A stretch of 64,000 nt of DNA from contig NC_012982.1 in the NCBI RefSeq assembly GCF_000023785.1, forward strand, positions 806,001 to 870,000. The letters run 5' to 3'. The translations under genes were made by a program, and so were the position numbers. Origin of the DNA: Hirschia baltica ATCC 49814 (GTDB taxonomy: Bacteria > Pseudomonadota > Alphaproteobacteria > Caulobacterales > Hyphomonadaceae). Within the stretch, counting starts at the first letter, position 1. Each line of letters starts with the position of its first letter. Positions 33,384 through 44,436 of the stretch are shown one piece after another. The notes below the pieces were generated by a model. It was given only the letters and a program-made list of their open reading frames with translations. It searched no databases and was not told where the DNA came from.

Positions 33384-35345
33384 ATGAGTAAGCCCGCTGA
33401 TCAACACGAAATTTTTCGTTCAGCCTTAGCCGTGACGACTGCTGCTATGGTGGCCGATAAAAATGTGGAAGTTGGATTTTCAGCTGATGGTGGTCATGCA
33501 TCCGGGGATCGTATTGTTCTCAATAGTCCACCTCGAAAATTGACGGCTGCGAGTGCTGCATTGGCGCGTGGTGAAGCAGACATGCTTGCGCTAAAAAAAC
33601 GCCATCATGATGCCAAAGCTTTTTCGGCGAATATGCCGGAATCTGAAGAAGCTGTAGCGATTTATGAAGCAGCTGAGCGTGCACGTATTGATTCCATTGG
33701 TGCAAAGGCGATGGATGGCGTGGCTTCAAATCTTGATGCTGTGCTTGAGGAGCGGTGTGAACGCGCCGAATTTATGCGCATTCAGGAAAGAACGAAAATA
33801 TCTCAAGCAGATGCGATCGAGTTTCTTTTAAGAGAAAGGCTAACTGGTAAGCCTTTGCCGTCTGCAGCTGAACATGTGGCTGATTTTTGGCGAGCTGATC
33901 TTGAAAAAAGAGCTTCCGGTTCGCTTGAAGCTTTAGAAAAAGCAATGTCAGACCAATCTAAATTTGCAGATGCTGTGAGGCGTTTGCTGACTGATTTGGA
34001 TATGAGTGACGAAATTTCACCTGCTGAAGAATCTGAAGATCAGGGCGAAGAAGTCGAAGATGCTGAGGATACTGACGAAGCAGAAGATCAAACTGAAAAC
34101 TCTGGCGATGAGCAGTCAGAAAGTCAGGGTAGCGAAGAATTCGACGAAGAAGAAGGCGAAAGCGACACAGAGAGTGAATCAGCAATGGCTATGGAAGCCG
34201 AAGCTGATATGGATTCTGATGAAGATGCTCCAGAAATGGATGAAGGTTCACAACCTATTCGTCCTAATTATCGCCCCGGCGATGATTGGGGAGCGGGTAA
34301 TTACAAGGCTTTCTCAACGGCGCATGATGAAATCGCACCAGCTGAAACTTTATGTGATCCCGAAGAACTTGGTCGGTTGAGAGCCTATCTTGATACACAA
34401 TTGCAAGGTTTGCAGGGGGCTGTCTCACGTTTGGCAAATCGCCTGCAACGTCGATTGATGGCGCAGCAAAACCGGTCGTGGCAATTTGATTTGGAAGAAG
34501 GCATCCTAGATACTGCGCGTTTGACCCGTGTTCTAGTTGATCCAACTTCACCGCTCTCATTTATGCAGGAAGATGATTCCAATTTCCGCGACACCGTTGT
34601 GACTTTGCTTCTGGATAATTCAGGATCAATGCGCGGGCGGCCTATCATGATCGCGGCTTTATGTGCTGATATTCTAGCGCGTACGTTAGAGCGGTGTGGC
34701 GTCAAGGTTGAGATTTTGGGCTTTACCACCAAAGCGTGGAAGGGCGGTTTAGCGCGCGAAGAATGGATTAATGCCGGAAAGCCTGCTTCTCCCGGGCGGC
34801 TAAATGATTTACGTCACATTGTTTATAAGAGTGCGGATGCGCCATGGCGGCGGGTGCGTAAAAACCTTGGCTTGATGATGCGCGAAGGGTTGCTCAAAGA
34901 AAATATTGATGGCGAAGCGCTGATATGGGCGCATGATCGTTTGATGGCGCGGCCTGAACAGCGACGCATTATGATGGTGATTTCTGATGGTGCCCCTGTT
35001 GATGATTCAACGCTTTCTGTGAATACAGGTAATTATCTAGAATCTCATCTTCGGGAAGTCATTAGTTATATTGAAACACGCTCATCAGTGGAATTACTTG
35101 CCATTGGTATTGGCCATGATGTGACGCGATATTATCGCCGTGCTGTCACGATTGTTGATGCCGAACAGCTTGGTGGGGCAATGACGGATAAACTGGCCGA
35201 ACTTTTTGATGAAGAAGGCTCGCAAAAAGGTGAAACTGTCGTAAATCCGAAGCGTGGATCAAGTAAGTCATTAAAAAAATCCAGTGGGGTTTCTGGATTG
35301 AAACGAAGCGGCACGGGGGATGTTCAGCGTGCGTTTAAAAGTTAG
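33384..35345 (+). CDS. cobT: Cobaltochelatase subunit CobT (VWA-domain protein)
   Basis: 653 residues. An N-terminal helical CobT domain (about 1-205), a highly acidic Asp/Glu/Ser-rich linker (about 208-287), then a von Willebrand A domain with MIDAS motif DNSGSM (411-416). Partner of CobS in the AAA+/MIDAS chelatase motor. The C-terminal 40 residues after ELFDEE are Lys/Ser/Gly-rich and reach 26 bases into the next gene, longer than I expect for the family. Function in cobalamin synthesis is by family; no other cob genes are visible here. Confidence 0.94.
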   Translation: MSKPADQHEIFRSALAVTTAAMVADKNVEVGFSADGGHASGDRIVLNSPPRKLTAASAALARGEADMLALKKRHHDAKAFSANMPESEEAVAIYEAAERARIDSIGAKAMDGVASNLDAVLEERCERAEFMRIQERTKISQADAIEFLLRERLTGKPLPSAAEHVADFWRADLEKRASGSLEALEKAMSDQSKFADAVRRLLTDLDMSDEISPAEESEDQGEEVEDAEDTDEAEDQTENSGDEQSESQGSEEFDEEEGESDTESESAMAMEAEADMDSDEDAPEMDEGSQPIRPNYRPGDDWGAGNYKAFSTAHDEIAPAETLCDPEELGRLRAYLDTQLQGLQGAVSRLANRLQRRLMAQQNRSWQFDLEEGILDTARLTRVLVDPTSPLSFMQEDDSNFRDTVVTLLLDNSGSMRGRPIMIAALCADILARTLERCGVKVEILGFTTKAWKGGLAREEWINAGKPASPGRLNDLRHIVYKSADAPWRRVRKNLGLMMREGLLKENIDGEALIWAHDRLMARPEQRRIMMVISDGAPVDDSTLSVNTGNYLESHLREVISYIETRSSVELLAIGIGHDVTRYYRRAVTIVDAEQLGGAMTDKLAELFDEEGSQKGETVVNPKRGSSKSLKKSSGVSGLKRSGTGDVQRAFKS

Positions 35346-36534
35346 TCAAAATCTATCTATTACTTGCGTGGCGCTTGCCGCTTTTCTCATTGCTGGATGC
35401 GAGAGTTCTCCTCCTAAATCGGCTGAAGTAAAAGAAGAAGCCGTTTCAAAGAGCAGTGCTGATATTGTGGTGGCTGAGACGACCACAATTGAACAAAAAA
35501 GATGGGTGTTGGGTGAAGTTGCAAACCAGCATTATCAAGCATCATGCCCATCAAATACCCTCTATATTCCCCCAGAGGAAATCAGTCTTTATACCGCGCC
35601 AATAAATCTGAGGAATGTGAATGCGGGTGAAGCGGCATCTTTTGATTTTCTGAAAAGTGCAGAGCTCAACGGTTTGGAATATGTGGCAGGATATCATCTA
35701 ACGAGCGATGACCCGCGCTTTGGCGGCATTTCAGGTATTGAAACACTAGATAATGGATCGCTTCTTTCAATTACGGATCAAGGTGATTTTCTTTGGATTG
35801 GAATGGATGAATATGATCACCTTCAACCAGTATCTGCGCAGATAAGTGCGATTCGCGATACAAATGGGACGCCATACGACAGTAAGCGCGCTGCTGATTC
35901 TGAAGGTCTTGCTGTTAGCAATGGTTTGGCGCTTGTGTCATTTGAGCAGGATCATCGCATTGAAGCTTTTGATCTTGAAACATGTGGAAGCAATGCCAGA
36001 GCAAGCCGAATTTTAGATTTGGACTTGGACAAGCATGGTGTTGAGAAAATATCCCCAAATGGCGGCATGGAAGCACTCGCTTTGACGGGAGATGGTGGTT
36101 TGATATTGGGCATTGAAACCCTCATTGATGGGGCATCTCAAGTTTCCATTAGCCCGCAAGGCAAGATGGCGGATTTCAAACACCGTCTTAATGCGGGTGG
36201 CAATAAGAAAATGACTGGAAGTGATTTTCTTGCACAAAGCGATACAGAAGGTGATCTTTATTCGCTTCACCGGCATTATAATCCTGTAACGGGCACATAT
36301 ATTCGGCTTTTGCAAACGCATGTTCAACTTGATGAAAATGATGAATATCAATTGGGCGAGCCAAAAGAACTTCTATATTTGAAGCCACCCGGAATCACTG
36401 ATAATTTCGAGGGGATCACGGTTCGAAGAGAAGAAAACGGCATTATTCGTCTATTCATTGTGTCGGATGATAATTTTTCTCCTAAGCAGCGAAGTCTATT
36501 CTTGATTTTCAATGTAGAGCCAAAGGGTTATTGA
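35320..36534 (+). CDS. Phytase-like esterase-activity family lipoprotein
   Basis: 404 residues. The lipobox LIAGC (Cys near 27) follows a short signal. The mature part belongs to the PF13449 esterase-like-activity-of-phytase family: [52 protein letters not shown] and [11 protein letters not shown] are its beta-propeller strands. Family members are secreted or outer-membrane lipoproteins of unclear substrate. The ATG overlaps the cobT stop by 26 bases and is preceded by ACGGGGG. Whether the overlapping product is needed with CobT is unclear; the order is shared by other alphaproteobacteria. Confidence 0.84.
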   Translation: MFSVRLKVSQNLSITCVALAAFLIAGCESSPPKSAEVKEEAVSKSSADIVVAETTTIEQKRWVLGEVANQHYQASCPSNTLYIPPEEISLYTAPINLRNVNAGEAASFDFLKSAELNGLEYVAGYHLTSDDPRFGGISGIETLDNGSLLSITDQGDFLWIGMDEYDHLQPVSAQISAIRDTNGTPYDSKRAADSEGLAVSNGLALVSFEQDHRIEAFDLETCGSNARASRILDLDLDKHGVEKISPNGGMEALALTGDGGLILGIETLIDGASQVSISPQGKMADFKHRLNAGGNKKMTGSDFLAQSDTEGDLYSLHRHYNPVTGTYIRLLQTHVQLDENDEYQLGEPKELLYLKPPGITDNFEGITVRREENGIIRLFIVSDDNFSPKQRSLFLIFNVEPKGY

Positions 36535-36609
36535 CCTTATAGACTTGCATCACGTGCTTGCACGGCGTACTTGTGTTGTTGGAATATGCCGAGAATGTAA
36601 GGATTTAAC

Positions 36610-37575
36610 GTGTCCACACCATCAACTTTTTTAGATTTTGAAAAACCACTTGCCGAGATGGAAAAGAAAATCGCAGAGCTTGAAGCTGCTGCGGCTGAAG
36701 GTGGTGCGTCGATCGAAGAAGAAGTACAAAAGCTCCGCGAGAAATCTGACAAACAATTGCGTGACATCTATACAAGCCTTGGCCCTTGGCAAAAGGCCCA
36801 AGTTTCGCGTCACCCAGAGCGCCCGCACTTTTTTGATTATGTCGAAAACCTATTCACCGATTGGGTGGAGCTGGCCGGCGATCGTAAATTTATGAATGAC
36901 GAAGCACTTGTTGGTGGTTTGGCTCGTTTTAAGGGCACGCCTGTGATGGTTGTCGGCCATGTAAAAGGGCGCACGACTGAAGAACGGATCAAACACAATT
37001 TTGGAATGGCGCGCCCTGAAGGATACCGCAAAACTTACCGCTTATATGAGCTGGCTGAGCGTTTTAACCTTCCTGTGATCGCCCTAATTGATACAGCCGG
37101 TGCATACCCTGGACGAGGTGGAGAAGAACGCGGGCAAGCTGAGGCGATTGCGAAATCAATCGAAAAAGGATTGACGCTAAACACACCCTTGATTTCTATC
37201 ATCACGGGTGAAGGTGGATCTGGTGGAGCTGTTGCACTAGCTTCTGGCAACAAGGTTTTCATGCTTGAGCACTCTATCTACACTGTGATTTCTCCTGAAG
37301 GTGCTGCTTCAATTTTATTTAGAGATGCTGCTCGTGCGAAAGATGCAGCAGAAGCTATGAAAATTACAGCAGCCGATCTTGAGAAAATGAAGATTGTCGA
37401 TGCGGTTGTCGAAGAGCCAATTGGTGGGGCTCACCGTGCGCCTCAAGATGTTTACACGCGTGTAAGTGATTTGCTGGATCGTTCACTAGATGAGTTGAAA
37501 GATTTATCTCCTGAAGCGTTGCGTAAACAACGTAAAGACCGCTTCTATAAGATTGGACGTGAAGGCTTGAATTAA
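36610..37575 (+). CDS. accA: Acetyl-CoA carboxylase carboxyltransferase subunit alpha
   Basis: 321 residues, standard length. Transfers the carboxyl group from biotin to acetyl-CoA to give malonyl-CoA, with AccD. Landmarks: TFLDFEKPLAEMEKKI at the start, RPHFFDYVENLF, HNFGMARPEGYRKTYRL, DTAGAYPGRGGEERGQAEAIA, TGEGGSGGAVALASGN and the SPEGAASILFRD oxyanion region. The start codon is GTG at 36610 with AAGGA six bases upstream. A strong bidirectional terminator follows. Confidence 0.97.
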   Translation: MSTPSTFLDFEKPLAEMEKKIAELEAAAAEGGASIEEEVQKLREKSDKQLRDIYTSLGPWQKAQVSRHPERPHFFDYVENLFTDWVELAGDRKFMNDEALVGGLARFKGTPVMVVGHVKGRTTEERIKHNFGMARPEGYRKTYRLYELAERFNLPVIALIDTAGAYPGRGGEERGQAEAIAKSIEKGLTLNTPLISIITGEGGSGGAVALASGNKVFMLEHSIYTVISPEGAASILFRDAARAKDAAEAMKITAADLEKMKIVDAVVEEPIGGAHRAPQDVYTRVSDLLDRSLDELKDLSPEALRKQRKDRFYKIGREGLN

Positions 37576-37599
37576 GCTTTCAAGTTAGATTACTCATTG

Positions 37600-37633
37600 A
37601 AAAAAGGCTCCGTCATATGGCGGAGCCTTTTTT
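37600..37633. terminator. Bidirectional terminator between accA and the DUF481 gene
   Basis: GGCTCCG (37606-37612) pairs with CGGAGCC (37621-37627); flanked by A6 and T6, so it can stop transcription from both sides. Confidence 0.9.
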
Positions 37634-37634
37634 A

Positions 37635-38378
37635 TTATTGATTTGAAAATGCGTAAACAAAAGAGATTTTGGTCGCCGTATCTGTTTTCTCTGTTCTGTT
37701 ACTCGGTGGATCAGTGTCGTAGCGCACATCAACGGAAAACCGCGCCGAAATATCATTAAACAGGTTTGCAGTAAGCGATAATCCATTCACAAATTGTGTT
37801 GATGCTTCAGCATAAACAGCGTTGGTATCGTTCGAGAATGTTACGTTTTCATTGAAGCGATAATTGAATGTCGAACCTGCACGTAATGCGACACTATCTT
37901 CTTTATAACTAGGTGTGACGACATCATTGCTTGTCGATTCCGCGATTGTATCAAATCTCCACCCTGGACCACCTTCAATTGTCCAAGTGGCTTTATCACC
38001 ATCAAGAGCAATATAACCCAAACCACCCCCAACAAAAGCACGGTTGTCAAAACCTGAAAACTTGTCCTGCTCATAGGTTGTTCGTCCATAAGCTGTCCAT
38101 CGTGGACTATCAAATTTGCGGTCTAACTGGCCCGCAGCAAATATACGGTTCTGGTTTTCTAAGCCTTCGTTCTCACCATAATCAGCTTTGAACTCTCCTG
38201 ATTGTCGCCATGTGGATGCTTCACGCGCTAATTTTAATCCAATGCCGGCATTCGTTGTTTCCGTGTTTCCTGTGGTGTAACCAGCTGCAAATGAGCCTTC
38301 ACCCGTGTAGGTGGCTTGTGCATATGCAGAGGTTGATATCGCACTTAGGCTGATAGCTAGGATTGGCGAAAACTTCAT
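37635..38378 (-). CDS. DUF481 family outer-membrane beta-barrel protein
   Basis: 247 residues. Signal peptide of about 20 residues ends SAYAQ. Then alternating beta strands typical of DUF481/YdiY proteins (EGSFAAGYTTGNTET, LKLAREASTWRQSGEFKADYG, GGLGYIA, TFNYRFNENVTFSNDTNAVY, KISFVYAF) finish in an aromatic-rich strand. YdiY of E. coli is acid- or salt-induced; the function here is unknown. It converges on accA and ends at their shared terminator. Confidence 0.88.
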   Translation of the reverse strand: MKFSPILAISLSAISTSAYAQATYTGEGSFAAGYTTGNTETTNAGIGLKLAREASTWRQSGEFKADYGENEGLENQNRIFAAGQLDRKFDSPRWTAYGRTTYEQDKFSGFDNRAFVGGGLGYIALDGDKATWTIEGGPGWRFDTIAESTSNDVVTPSYKEDSVALRAGSTFNYRFNENVTFSNDTNAVYAEASTQFVNGLSLTANLFNDISARFSVDVRYDTDPPSNRTEKTDTATKISFVYAFSNQ

Positions 38379-38586
38379 TTCATTGGCCCTGTATTCTAAA
38401 TCTACAAATTATTGAACTGTTCTTAAACATCAAAGTCAGATCTCTACATTGGAAAATTGGCCTTACTAGGGCGCTCTTTTCCATTTTGCGATTAACCATC
38501 ATAGCTATAGGCATCGATCAAGAGTCTGAGTGCAGTTCTGGATTCGAATTAATAAAGTAACATTACAATAAGTTCATGAAACACAA

Positions 38587-38622
38587 AAAAACGCATATTC
38601 CAATGCAGAAATATGCGTTTTT
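38587..38622 (-). terminator. Terminator of secA
   Basis: 12-bp stem (38587-38598 with 38611-38622), 12-base loop; on the minus strand it ends in a run of six or more T. Located just past the secA stop at 38645. Confidence 0.88.
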
Positions 38623-38644
38623 CCTGAAAATTGTACGGTAGAAG

Positions 38645-41368
38645 CTACACAGCGCCCTTTGTTGAGGCTGCTGCACTTACATCGCCATGGCAATGTTTAT
38701 ACTTTTTACCAGACCCACAAGGACAAGCGGAGTTTCTTGGCGTTCTGTCCCACGCGGGGTCCTGACGAGGTGCTTGCGCCATTTCATTCTGGCCTGTTTG
38801 CGGATCAATGTGAGTTTGTACCACTGCTTTAGGTGGTTCAGCAGGTGCGATTTCACTTGCTTGCGTGCCACCTTCTTCAGATGCAACTTGCAAACGCATA
38901 AGCATTGTTGTGACCGCTGTTCTCATGTCTGTGAGTAGAGATTCAAATAATGCAAACGCTTCGGACTTAAATTCATTGAGAGGGTCACGTTGCGCATAAC
39001 CGCGAAGGTGCACAACGGAACGAAGCTGATCAACATTTGACAAGTGCTCACGCCAGCGGGTGTCAACTTCTTGAAGCAGAACTTGTTTCTCTATCCAGCG
39101 CATGCGCTCTTCGCCGACACCGATTGCTTTTTTAGCGTAGGCGTCATCGCAAAATTCGATCAATTGCTCAACAACTTCTTCGGTCGCGACACCTTCAGCA
39201 TCTGCCCATTGACGAACAGGTGCTTGAAGAGCGAATTCTTCAAGTAAGGTTTTTTCCAAGCCATCAATGTCCCATTGTTCATGGAATGCTTTGGCTGGCA
39301 TGTGAGTGTGAACCATTGCTTCAATGGTCTGATGACGCATTTCACGAATATCATCTGTGACTTGTTTAGCGTGCATAAATTCGATGCGTTGTTCAAAGAT
39401 TGCTTTACGCTGATCATTGATAACATCATCATATTTCAACAGATTTTTACGGATTTCAAAATTGCGTTGTTCCACGCGGCGCTGGGATGTTTCCAGTGCC
39501 TTATTCATCCATGGGTGAACAATTGCTTCACCTTCTTCAATACCTAGACGACGCATAATTGCATCTAGTCTATCTGCGGCAAAAATACGAAGAAGGTCAT
39601 CTTCTAGACAGATGAAGAATTTTGAACGTCCAGGGTCACCTTGACGGCCCGTACGACCACGTAATTGGTTATCAATACGGCGGCTCTCATGGCGTTCTGT
39701 TGCCAGAACATATAATCCACCTGCATCGAGCGCTTGTTGTTTTTTGACTGCGACATCAGCTGTAATTTCTTCGGCCAAAGCATTTGCTTCAACTTCAGTA
39801 AGTTCACGGCCAAGTTTTTCTTCTTTTTCAGCAGTTTCTTTCTCGATACGCATTTCGAGATTACCACCAAGCTGAATGTCGGTTCCGCGCCCCGCCATGT
39901 TAGTGGCAACAGTGATGGCACCAGGTACGCCCGCCATAGCAACAATTTGAGCCTCTTGCTCATGATGCAGCGCGTTCAGCACCTGATGTTTGACACCTTT
40001 ATTGGCAAGGAGTGTTGAAAGAAGTTCTGATTTTTCGATGGATACTGTTCCGACCAAGACAGGCTGGCCGCGTTTTGAGCAATCAGCTAGATCTTCGATA
40101 ATCGCGTTAAATTTTTCTTTCGCAGTCCGGTAAACAACATCATCATCATCAATACGTTGGATGGGTTTGTTTGTCGGAATTTCCAACACACCAAGTTTGT
40201 AAATATCTGAAAACTCATCAGCCTCAGTGGACGCTGTACCGGTCATACCAGATAGTTTGTCGTATAGTCGGAAATAGTTTTGGAAGGTGATAGACGCCAG
40301 TGTTTGGTTTTCTGGCTGAATTTTTGTGCGTTCTTTGGCTTCAATTGCTTGGTGCAAACCTTCAGAAAGACGACGACCAGGCATCATACGTCCAGTAAAT
40401 TCGTCAATCAGGATAACTTCACCTTTTTGTACAATGTAATCAATGTCGCGCTTGAAAAGCTTGTGGGCACGTAGAGCCTGATTAGCATGGTGCACAACAG
40501 ATACATTTGATGGTTCGTACATTGAGCCATCAAGAAGTTCTGCTTGAGATAGCAATTCTTCTAGTTTTTCATTGCCTTCTTCTGTGTAGACAACTGATTT
40601 TTGTTTTTCATCTAATTCAAAATCTGCTTCTTCAAGATTGGGAATGATGGCGTCTAATTTGATATAAAGCTCAGAACGGTCGTCTGTTGGACCTGAAATG
40701 ATAAGCGGTGTGCGGCTTTCATCAATTAGGATTGAGTCAACTTCATCAACAATACAATAACGGTGACCGCGTTGAACCATATCAGCGAGCGAATATTTCA
40801 TATTGTCGCGCAGATAGTCGAAGCCAAACTCATTATTGGTTCCGTATGTGATGTCACATGCGTATGCTTCACGGCGTTGATTGTCGTCCATGCCGTGAAC
40901 AATGCTGCCCCAGCTCATGCCTAGGAAATTATAGACTTGACCCATCCATTCAGCATCACGTGCAGCAAGATAGTCATTCACTGTGATAACGTGAACGCCT
41001 TTTCCCTCAAGCGCATTCAGGTAGGTTGGGGCCGTTGCCACCAAAGTTTTACCTTCACCGGTGCGCATCTCAGCAATATTACCGGCATGCATGACCATGC
41101 CTCCAATAAGCTGCGTATCGAAATGACGGAGGCCTATTGAGCGTTTAGCTGCTTCCCGAACGGTTGCAAAAGCTTCTGGAAGAATATCATCCAGTGGTGC
41201 GCCGTTGGCGATTTTCTGGCGAAACTCACCAGTACGGGCCCGCAAAGCATCGTCGGATAAAGCTTCCGTTACGGGCTCTAGTGCGTTGATCTGCTGCACA
41301 CGCGCACGAAAAGGCTTTAATTTGCGGTCGTTGACGGAACCAAAAAGTTTCTGGGCGATCCCAAACAT
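38645..41368 (-). CDS. secA: Preprotein translocase ATPase SecA
   Basis: 907 residues. Motor of the Sec translocase at the inner membrane. DEAD-like motifs are [14 protein letters not shown] (Walker A), [11 protein letters not shown] (Walker B), and [14 protein letters not shown] and [13 protein letters not shown] (motifs V/VI); the C-terminus carries a zinc-binding SEC-C motif [14 protein letters not shown] used to bind SecB. The ATG at 41368 opens the conserved [15 protein letters not shown]; an in-frame ATG at 41395 would add nine non-conserved residues. A single gene with its own terminator. Confidence 0.97.
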   Translation of the reverse strand: MFGIAQKLFGSVNDRKLKPFRARVQQINALEPVTEALSDDALRARTGEFRQKIANGAPLDDILPEAFATVREAAKRSIGLRHFDTQLIGGMVMHAGNIAEMRTGEGKTLVATAPTYLNALEGKGVHVITVNDYLAARDAEWMGQVYNFLGMSWGSIVHGMDDNQRREAYACDITYGTNNEFGFDYLRDNMKYSLADMVQRGHRYCIVDEVDSILIDESRTPLIISGPTDDRSELYIKLDAIIPNLEEADFELDEKQKSVVYTEEGNEKLEELLSQAELLDGSMYEPSNVSVVHHANQALRAHKLFKRDIDYIVQKGEVILIDEFTGRMMPGRRLSEGLHQAIEAKERTKIQPENQTLASITFQNYFRLYDKLSGMTGTASTEADEFSDIYKLGVLEIPTNKPIQRIDDDDVVYRTAKEKFNAIIEDLADCSKRGQPVLVGTVSIEKSELLSTLLANKGVKHQVLNALHHEQEAQIVAMAGVPGAITVATNMAGRGTDIQLGGNLEMRIEKETAEKEEKLGRELTEVEANALAEEITADVAVKKQQALDAGGLYVLATERHESRRIDNQLRGRTGRQGDPGRSKFFICLEDDLLRIFAADRLDAIMRRLGIEEGEAIVHPWMNKALETSQRRVEQRNFEIRKNLLKYDDVINDQRKAIFEQRIEFMHAKQVTDDIREMRHQTIEAMVHTHMPAKAFHEQWDIDGLEKTLLEEFALQAPVRQWADAEGVATEEVVEQLIEFCDDAYAKKAIGVGEERMRWIEKQVLLQEVDTRWREHLSNVDQLRSVVHLRGYAQRDPLNEFKSEAFALFESLLTDMRTAVTTMLMRLQVASEEGGTQASEIAPAEPPKAVVQTHIDPQTGQNEMAQAPRQDPAWDRTPRNSACPCGSGKKYKHCHGDVSAAASTKGAV

Positions 41369-41731
41369 AAATATACTACCGTTCGACTGCCACAAAGGGC
41401 ATAGATAACTAATAAAGATGGTTCTACAAAATAATCGACTGCAAAACCGTGTAAAGACGCGGTTATGACTACCTGAAAAAGGTTGATATATGTCAAACCA
41501 GTTAGGCAGAGGTAAGCAGCCCCCCTTAGTGTGTCAATGCGGCGAAGGCGCTTAGGTACAGCATTGCACTGCTTTATGACTTTTTTATCCCACTTGAAGG
41601 GTGTTTTAGACGAATTTATCTCGACTAAAGCGACAGCTCTTCGTATTGAGTGCGTTCAAATGGTGTTCGTGATGACTATGCGATATTACAAATAACCTTA
41701 TTTTTCGGGTGCCATACAGGGAAACAGAATC
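41369..41731. other. Divergent intergenic region between secA and the PpiC-type gene (363 bp)
   Basis: No gene is supported. On the minus strand a perfect TTGACA (41491-41496) could be a secA -35 box, but no good -10 follows at 16-19 bases. Short AACCG/CGGTT arms flank about 41447-41463. I see no clear plus-strand promoter for the PpiC-type gene, which starts at 41732. Confidence 0.35.
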
Positions 41732-42700
41732 ATGCAAGTCAAAGAAATGAAGCCGTCTCCAGTGTTAAAAACTGTGCGGGGAATGCTTGGTTTATTAGGG
41801 GCGTTGATTGTTCTTTCAGCGTGTGAAGATGAGCAGGCCATATTGATTCAACCCACACCGACCGCAGCCGATGATGCGGTAATTGCTGCAACGGTGGATG
41901 GATATCCTATTTATGTCGCTGATATTGAAATGGAAGCGGAGTCACAAGGTATCCTCTTAGCTGGGCGTACGCTTGATCCCAGTACGCCAGAATTTACCCG
42001 TATACTCAATTCGCTCATCGACGATCATTTGTTGGCGAAAGAAGCTGAAAAACAGAATTTGCACACTGATCCTTATGTGCAGCATCGCTTGAAAGTGATT
42101 CGAGAAAGATTGCTGGGAAATATGTTACTTTCTCAAGGTGTCGATGAAGCATCAATTCAGAAATATTATGAGACATCTATCAACTTAAAACAGCTTCAGC
42201 TTGGTGAGGAATATCGCGTTCGCCAAATTGTATTGCCCACACTTGAAGCTGCAAACGCGATGATAAAACAAATGACAGCGGAAACTGATTTTTCAGTGCT
42301 AGCGTCAAATCGCTCTATTGATGAAGAAACACGCTTAGAAGGTGGTGATCTAGGATTTATAAACCCAGAAACAGCACCTTTGCCGCTGGCCAATGCTATC
42401 CAGAATACAGCGATGGGCGGCGTATCCAAACCATTTGAAACGCGCAAAGGTTGGGTTGTCATCAAGGTCGTAGAAAAGCGCCCCGAACCCTTGCCGACAT
42501 TACAGGATTTGAGACCTCAAATATGGGATTTCTTAATTGCGAGCGAATTAGAACGATTATTGAAGAAACTTCATAAAGATTCGGCTATTATTCGTTCTTT
42601 TGAAGAGGTGGAAGGCCCAATTAATGATGCCTTTTCAAATGCGTTGGAAATAGATGAGCAGAACAGCCCTATTCTGCCAGATGAAGAAATTACAGACTAG
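41732..42700 (+). CDS. Peptidyl-prolyl isomerase-like lipoprotein (SurA/PpiC family)
   Basis: 322 residues. Lipobox LSAC (Cys31) after a hydrophobic leader, then a SurA N-terminal-like helical part (about 50-150) and a parvulin (PpiC) domain (about 160-255; YRVRQIVLPT, EGGDLGFINPETAPLPLANAI, VSKPFETRKGWVVIKVVEKR). It is predicted to help fold secreted or outer-membrane proteins in the periplasm while tethered to a membrane. The C-terminal tail is acidic and unstructured. Followed 23 bases later by argJ in the same direction; the secA-PpiC-argJ-mutT arrangement is found in related alphaproteobacteria. Confidence 0.9.
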   Translation: MQVKEMKPSPVLKTVRGMLGLLGALIVLSACEDEQAILIQPTPTAADDAVIAATVDGYPIYVADIEMEAESQGILLAGRTLDPSTPEFTRILNSLIDDHLLAKEAEKQNLHTDPYVQHRLKVIRERLLGNMLLSQGVDEASIQKYYETSINLKQLQLGEEYRVRQIVLPTLEAANAMIKQMTAETDFSVLASNRSIDEETRLEGGDLGFINPETAPLPLANAIQNTAMGGVSKPFETRKGWVVIKVVEKRPEPLPTLQDLRPQIWDFLIASELERLLKKLHKDSAIIRSFEEVEGPINDAFSNALEIDEQNSPILPDEEITD

Positions 42701-42723
42701 TTTACCTTTGAAAGAATAGTTGC

Positions 42724-43965
42724 ATGGCCGGTATGAAACTGACGAAATCGCCATTGGCTCCAGAAACGACGCCGATTTTACCCCAAATAGCAGGTGTAGA
42801 ATTTGCGGTTGGCAGCAATGGTTTCTATGGAAACCGAAATGATGTGTTTATTGCGCGGTTTGAACAACCAGCATCAGCAGCTGGTGTTTTTACGCGTTCA
42901 TCAACTTGTTCTGCTGATGTGGATTGGTGCCGTGAAGCATTAAGTGCAGGCCAAGGTGAGGCGAGTGCGCTCGTTGTAAATGCTGGAAATTCCAATGCGT
43001 TTACTGGTGCGGCTGGTGTTGCAAAAAATAATGCGACGATCGCGGCAGTTACCCAATTGAATAATAGTAAATCTAGCAGTGTTTTTCTGGCGGCCACTGG
43101 TGTTATCGGTGAACCGTTAGAGCCAGAATTTATTGCTGATAAAGTGCGAGAAATCTGGCCAAAGCTGGGAACGGCTAGTTTGAATGATGCTGGTGAAGCA
43201 TTCATGACGACTGACACTTTTCCAAAGGCTAGTACGGCAAGTGCCAGCATTGATGGGGTGGAAGTTCAGATCGGCGGTATTGCCAAAGGCTCTGGTATGA
43301 TCATGCCTAATATGGCAACCATGCTTGGATATGTTTTTACAGATGCTAATTTATCCCCGTCTGTATGTCAGGCACTTTTGGCGCGCTATACTGATAGCAC
43401 GTTTAATTGCATCACAGTGGATGGTGACACATCCACATCAGATACATTCATGTTATTTGCGACCAGAAAAGTTGGCCCGCTCATAGAAGATGTAAATGAC
43501 GAACGGATCGCAGATTTTTCAGTTGCTTTTCATAAAGTTATGCATGATTTGGCGATCCAGATTGTCCGAGATGGTGAGGGGGCGACTAAGCTTGTCGACA
43601 TCACTGTAACGGGTGCTGCCTCGGTTTCTTCTGCTAAAATCATTGCAACGAGTATTGCCAATTCACCATTGGTAAAAACAGCTTTAGCTGCGTCGGATGC
43701 GAATTGGGGGCGTATCGTAATGGCTGTTGGAAAAACAGATCAGCCAGTTAATCGCGATGCGTTGAGTATTTCTTTTGGAGATGTTGAAGTTGCGCGCAAT
43801 GGTATGCGTGTGCCTGATTATTCCGAAGACGCTGCAAGCAAAGCGTGTCAGGCTCAGGAAATAAGCATTCGTGTGGATGTTGGTGTTGGCGATGCGCAGG
43901 CTCAAGTTTGGACGTGTGATCTCACTCATGGTTACGTGGATATTAACGGCGCATATCGAACTTAA
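42724..43965 (+). CDS. argJ: Bifunctional glutamate N-acetyltransferase/amino-acid acetyltransferase ArgJ
   Basis: 413 residues. Transfers the acetyl group from N-acetylornithine to glutamate in cyclic arginine synthesis. The self-cleavage site SGMIMPNMATMLGY (Thr199 as new N-terminal nucleophile) is present, as are VNAGNSNAFTG, ATGVIGEPL, SDTFMLFATRK, the ANWGRIVMAVGK block and the C-terminal DLTHGYVDINGAYRT. The ATG at 42724 has no strong ribosome site (TAGTTGC). The gene is directly followed by mutT. Confidence 0.96.
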   Translation: MAGMKLTKSPLAPETTPILPQIAGVEFAVGSNGFYGNRNDVFIARFEQPASAAGVFTRSSTCSADVDWCREALSAGQGEASALVVNAGNSNAFTGAAGVAKNNATIAAVTQLNNSKSSSVFLAATGVIGEPLEPEFIADKVREIWPKLGTASLNDAGEAFMTTDTFPKASTASASIDGVEVQIGGIAKGSGMIMPNMATMLGYVFTDANLSPSVCQALLARYTDSTFNCITVDGDTSTSDTFMLFATRKVGPLIEDVNDERIADFSVAFHKVMHDLAIQIVRDGEGATKLVDITVTGAASVSSAKIIATSIANSPLVKTALAASDANWGRIVMAVGKTDQPVNRDALSISFGDVEVARNGMRVPDYSEDAASKACQAQEISIRVDVGVGDAQAQVWTCDLTHGYVDINGAYRT

Positions 43966-44007
43966 CCGGTTATCCTAATTTGATCTTGAAAAAAGTGTTC
44001 TAAGCAT

Positions 44008-44436
44008 ATGACAGACAAAAAGTTGGTGTTGGTTTCAGCTGTCGCACTTGTAGATCAAGAAGACAGATTGTTATTGGCACAGCGTCCAGAAGGGAAGAGT
44101 TTAGCAGGTCTCTGGGAATTTCCAGGTGGCAAGGTAGAAGAAGGCGAAAATCCTGAAGCTGCTTTGGTCCGGGAATTAAAAGAGGAATTGGGAATAAAGG
44201 TTGATGAGCGAGATTTCTTGCCATTCACGTTTGCATCCCATGCCTACAAAGATTTTCATCTTCTAATGCCAGTTTATCTTTGCCAAACTTGGGAAGGTGA
44301 ACCGGAAGGGTGCGAAGGCCAAGATTTGGCTTGGGTATCCGTAGACGAATTAGCGAAATATCCAACACCTCCGGCTGATGTGAGGCTTATGGATGATTAT
44401 AGAAGATGGATAGGAAGCCGCAAATGTGGGGAATAA
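44008..44436 (+). CDS. mutT: MutT (8-oxo-dGTP diphosphatase) Nudix hydrolase
   Basis: 142 residues. Removes oxidised dGTP from the nucleotide pool. The Nudix box GX5EX7REUXEEXGU is complete at 41-63 (with R55 and E56), preceded by LLAQRPEGKSLAGLWEFPG, which is typical of MutT. Encoded behind argJ. Its stop codon lies inside the following Flp pilin gene, overlapping by 13 bases. Confidence 0.92.
   Translation: MTDKKLVLVSAVALVDQEDRLLLAQRPEGKSLAGLWEFPGGKVEEGENPEAALVRELKEELGIKVDERDFLPFTFASHAYKDFHLLMPVYLCQTWEGEPEGCEGQDLAWVSVDELAKYPTPPADVRLMDDYRRWIGSRKCGE

Noticed and set aside
38516-38545. TTCGAATT stretch as a tRNA T-loop
   Set aside because: No acceptor or anticodon stem can be formed around it. 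I found no tRNA in the window.
41501-41524. Sequence GTTAGGCAGAGGTAAGCAGC resembling the core of the signal-recognition-particle RNA
   Set aside because: The GGAA-type tetraloop and paired flanks of 4.5S RNA are absent, so the likeness is chance.
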